Below, in pieces: positions 8,197 through 9,802 of a stretch of 9,802 nt of DNA. The notes beneath the pieces were generated by a model. That model saw only the letters and a program-made list of their open reading frames with translations, had not been told where the DNA came from and ran no database searches. Positions within the stretch are counted from its first letter, which is position 1; the number at the start of each line of letters is the position of its first letter. The position numbers and the translations under genes are program-made. The stretch comes from VRUE01 sp045805805 (GTDB taxonomy: Bacteria > Actinomycetota > Thermoleophilia > Solirubrobacterales > 70-9). The stretch is from positions 1 to 9,802 of the forward strand of contig JBJMKO010000096.1 in assembly GCA_045805805.1 (NCBI GenBank). Reading direction: 5' to 3'.

Positions 8197-8275
8197 CGAT
8201 TAGACACATTAGGTGTGCTCGCCCAATAGGTATTAGGATAATGAGCAAGTTTAAACCCAGTTTTTCATTAGATAT
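8197..8275. promoter_or_regulatory. AT-rich divergent promoter region between desaturase and PucR-type regulator
   Basis: This 79-base stretch is much richer in A and T than its surroundings. The pentamer ATTAG occurs four times on the plus strand (8199-8203, 8208-8212, 8232-8236, 8267-8271). GATAAT (8237-8242) resembles a -10 box for the regulator, giving a leader of about 27 bases. On the minus strand TAATGT (8213-8208) could be a -10 box for a nearly leaderless desaturase transcript. No convincing -35 box is seen for either gene. Confidence 0.5.
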
Positions 8276-9448
8276 ATGACAAGTTCCATCGATTCAGAGC
8301 CGTGGCGTGGCCTGCAACCTGCGGTCGCCGATCTGATCGAGCCCGAGCTCGAGGCGGTGACAGGGGAGATCCTTGAGACGATCGGTCGCGAGGTCCCGGA
8401 GTACGCCCGTCCGCTGGAGGGGAATTTCGGCCGCGGCATCCGCACCGGGGTCGGCGAGGCACTGAGCCAGTTCGTCGCCCTGATCCGCGACCCCGAAGCC
8501 GGTCGCGGATTGGGACGGGAGGTCTATGTAGAGCTCGGCCGCGGGGAGCTGCGCCAGGGGCGGACCCTAGATTCCCTGCAGGCGGCCTACCGGGTCGGCG
8601 CTCGCGTCGCATGGCGGCGCTTCGCCCTGGCCGGGCGGAGGGCGGAGCTCGAGGCAGAGGTGCTCAGCCTGCTCGCCGAGGCGATCTTCGCCTACCTCGA
8701 CGAGCTCTCCGCCGACTCGGTCGAGGGCTTCGCGGAGGCCCAGGCCGAGACCGAGGACCAACGCCGCCGGCGGCAGCGGGAGTTGGTGGCGTTGCTGCTG
8801 CGAGACCCCCCGGCCGACGCGGCTGACCTGCGTGTCGCCACCGCCGCGGCCGGCTGGAAGCCCCCGCGCCGCGCCGCGGCACTCGCGTGCGCCGCCGCCG
8901 ACCTGGTGCAGATCGCGCATCGCGTCCCGGCCGGGTCGCTGGTCGCCGAGCTCGGCGAGACCGGATGCGTGCTGCTCGCCGATCCCGACGGGCCAGGTCG
9001 CGCGGCCGAGATCGAAAACGCCGTCGCCGCCGTTCCAGTCGCCCTTGGCCCGGCCGGTGAGCTCACAGGGCTGCCGGAGTCGTGGGACTTGGCGAAGTCC
9101 TGCCTGATGGCGGCACAGGTGGGCGCTCTCCCGGCGGACGGGCTCGTCCGCGCCGAGGACCACTTGGCCGAGCTGCTGCTCTTCGCAGGAAGCACGCTGG
9201 CAGGCCGAATCGCCACCCAAAGGCTCGCGCCCTTCGCGGCGCTCACCGACAAGGCGCGCGAACGGATGCGCGAGACCGCCCTCGCCTACGTCCGCCACCG
9301 CGGCAACTCGGTCGAGATGGCTGCGGCCCTGCACCTCCACCCCCAAACCGTCCGCTACCGCATAGCCCGTCTGCGCGAGCTCCTGGGCGACCAGCTCGAC
9401 GACCCCGACTCACGTTTCGAGCTGGAGATAGCACTGCGGGCCAGTTAG
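8276..9448 (+). CDS. PucR-family (CdaR-like) transcriptional regulator
   Basis: A 390-residue cytoplasmic DNA-binding regulator. The N-terminal part (about 10-165) is helical and includes ELRQGRTLDSLQAAYRVGAR (91-110), typical of the RsbRD_N-type sensor domain found on actinobacterial PucR proteins. The middle (about 185-300) resembles the degenerate cyclase-like/CdaR region. The C terminus (about 336-388) is the PucR-type helix-turn-helix: YVRHRGNSVEMAAALHLHPQ (338-357) then TVRYRIARLRELLGDQL. The ligand is unknown. The ATG at 8276 lacks a visible ribosome-binding site, and the conserved part begins near residue 10, so the start is likely but not proven. It is divergent from the desaturase, across 79 bases with repeated ATTAG motifs, suggesting it controls that gene, itself, or both. 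Confidence 0.88.
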   Translation: MTSSIDSEPWRGLQPAVADLIEPELEAVTGEILETIGREVPEYARPLEGNFGRGIRTGVGEALSQFVALIRDPEAGRGLGREVYVELGRGELRQGRTLDSLQAAYRVGARVAWRRFALAGRRAELEAEVLSLLAEAIFAYLDELSADSVEGFAEAQAETEDQRRRRQRELVALLLRDPPADAADLRVATAAAGWKPPRRAAALACAAADLVQIAHRVPAGSLVAELGETGCVLLADPDGPGRAAEIENAVAAVPVALGPAGELTGLPESWDLAKSCLMAAQVGALPADGLVRAEDHLAELLLFAGSTLAGRIATQRLAPFAALTDKARERMRETALAYVRHRGNSVEMAAALHLHPQTVRYRIARLRELLGDQLDDPDSRFELEIALRAS

Positions 9449-9476
9449 GTGGCCGATTTATGTTGTGCTGGGGTAA

Positions 9477-9625
9477 AGGGAGCCTGGGCCGCCCTCCAGT
9501 CGAATTGATACCCCACGCGCTTCGCGCGTGGGGTGAACCTTGAGCGCGGCCTTCGGCCGCGCGATAACCGGATTGCATTTCCGCCGCCTTCGGCGACATT
9601 CGCCTGGAGGGCGGCCAGGCTCCCT
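9477..9625. repeat. Long inverted repeat enclosing three TTC-loop hairpins
   Basis: The outer arms 9477-9499 and 9604-9625 are reverse complements over 22 bases with one extra G in the left arm. Inside are three hairpins, each with loop TTC: an 11-base stem (9510-9520 with 9524-9534, ACCCCACGCGC), an 8-base stem (9544-9551 with 9555-9562, GCGCGGCC) and a 4-base stem (9585-9588 with 9592-9595). As RNA or single-stranded DNA it would fold into a closed multi-branch structure. Its role is unknown: candidates are a non-coding RNA, a dispersed palindromic repeat or a mobile-element remnant. Confidence 0.8.
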
Positions 9626-9648
9626 CTCGACACGCCCCGATAGACCGA

Positions 9649-9781
9649 AAGCTTCGAAAAGCGAGACCGGCGCTCAGGGTTGAAGAAAGCTTCAAGGCCA
9701 AGCAGGGCGCCAACATCCCTTCCGGTGCGCTTTATGTGGTTATAGGTGGCATAAACCGCACCGGAACCGCTTTCGAAGCTT
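9649..9781. repeat. Second nested inverted repeat with two internal hairpins
   Basis: Outer arms AAGCTTCGAAAAGCG (9649-9663) and CGCTTTCGAAGCTT (9768-9781) pair over 14 bases with one bulged A. Inside are TTGAAG/CTTCAA (9680-9685, 9690-9695) and a strong hairpin with 17-base arms and one mismatch (9720-9736, 9750-9766; loop 13 bases), starting TTCCGGTGCG. The two hairpins sit evenly about the outer axis near 9715. The structure begins 24 bases after the previous one. Confidence 0.7.
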
Positions 9782-9800
9782 GAAAGAGCTTCAGGCCGAG
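9680..9800. repeat. Imperfect direct repeat about 100 bases apart
   Basis: The segment 9680-9702 (TTGAAGAAAGCTTCAAGGCC and three more bases) recurs at 9780-9800 (TTGAAAGAGCTTCAGGCC and three more), with two single-base gaps and two substitutions. Each copy can form a small GAA/TTC hairpin. Duplication of part of the element or a flanking repeat could explain it. Confidence 0.55.
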
Positions 9801-9802
9801 GA

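Larger units (their letters stand above)
9449..9802. other. Gene-free region to the right edge, rich in inverted repeats
   Basis: This 354-base stretch after the regulator has no convincing gene. The open frames on the minus strand here overlap the hairpins, lack ribosome sites and resemble no family I know. It contains two adjacent nested inverted-repeat structures, listed separately. There is no T-run that would mark an intrinsic terminator for the regulator gene. Confidence 0.8.

Noticed and set aside
9243..9716. Minus-strand open frames in the last 550 bases (up to 157 codons)
   Set aside because: They run through the hairpin-rich region and into the antisense of the regulator's helix-turn-helix, lack ribosome sites and match no family I recognise.

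Overview
The window is high-GC chromosomal DNA carrying eight protein genes, mostly central metabolism. The NADP-isocitrate dehydrogenase and malate dehydrogenase are of the types usual in Actinomycetota. With the AT-hook/winged-helix protein and the PucR-type regulator they suggest an actinobacterium, perhaps of the Thermoleophilia (Solirubrobacterales/Gaiellales). That placement is an inference from protein resemblance, not a database result.

Layout, left to right. The 5' two thirds of a succinate dehydrogenase flavoprotein gene (sdhA) lies on the minus strand and runs off the left edge. Divergent from it is a membrane site-2 protease (M50) with C-terminal CBS domains. This gene converges on an AidB-like acyl-CoA dehydrogenase, and the two are separated by a 112-bp inverted-repeat element. 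Divergent from aidB, and preceded by a 167-bp degenerate palindrome that runs up to the start codon, is the operon icd-mdh. Its two genes overlap by 4 bases and it ends at a strong intrinsic terminator. On the minus strand follow a small coiled-coil/AT-hook/winged-helix protein and a fatty-acid (acyl-CoA) desaturase. Divergent from the desaturase is a PucR-family regulator. The last 354 bases have no gene and are filled with nested inverted repeats.

How the genes relate. sdhA, icd and mdh encode three TCA-cycle enzymes within 7 kb, in two transcription units of opposite direction. The PucR regulator and the desaturase share a short AT-rich divergent promoter region, so the regulator may control the desaturase and hence membrane fluidity. 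The site-2 protease and AidB-like protein look like stress or housekeeping functions with no clear partner here.

No obvious defence, CRISPR or secondary-metabolite system is present. The least ordinary content is intergenic: four long inverted-repeat structures (2511-2622, 4333-4499, 9477-9625, 9649-9781), one of which supplies the ribosome-binding site of icd and abuts its start codon.
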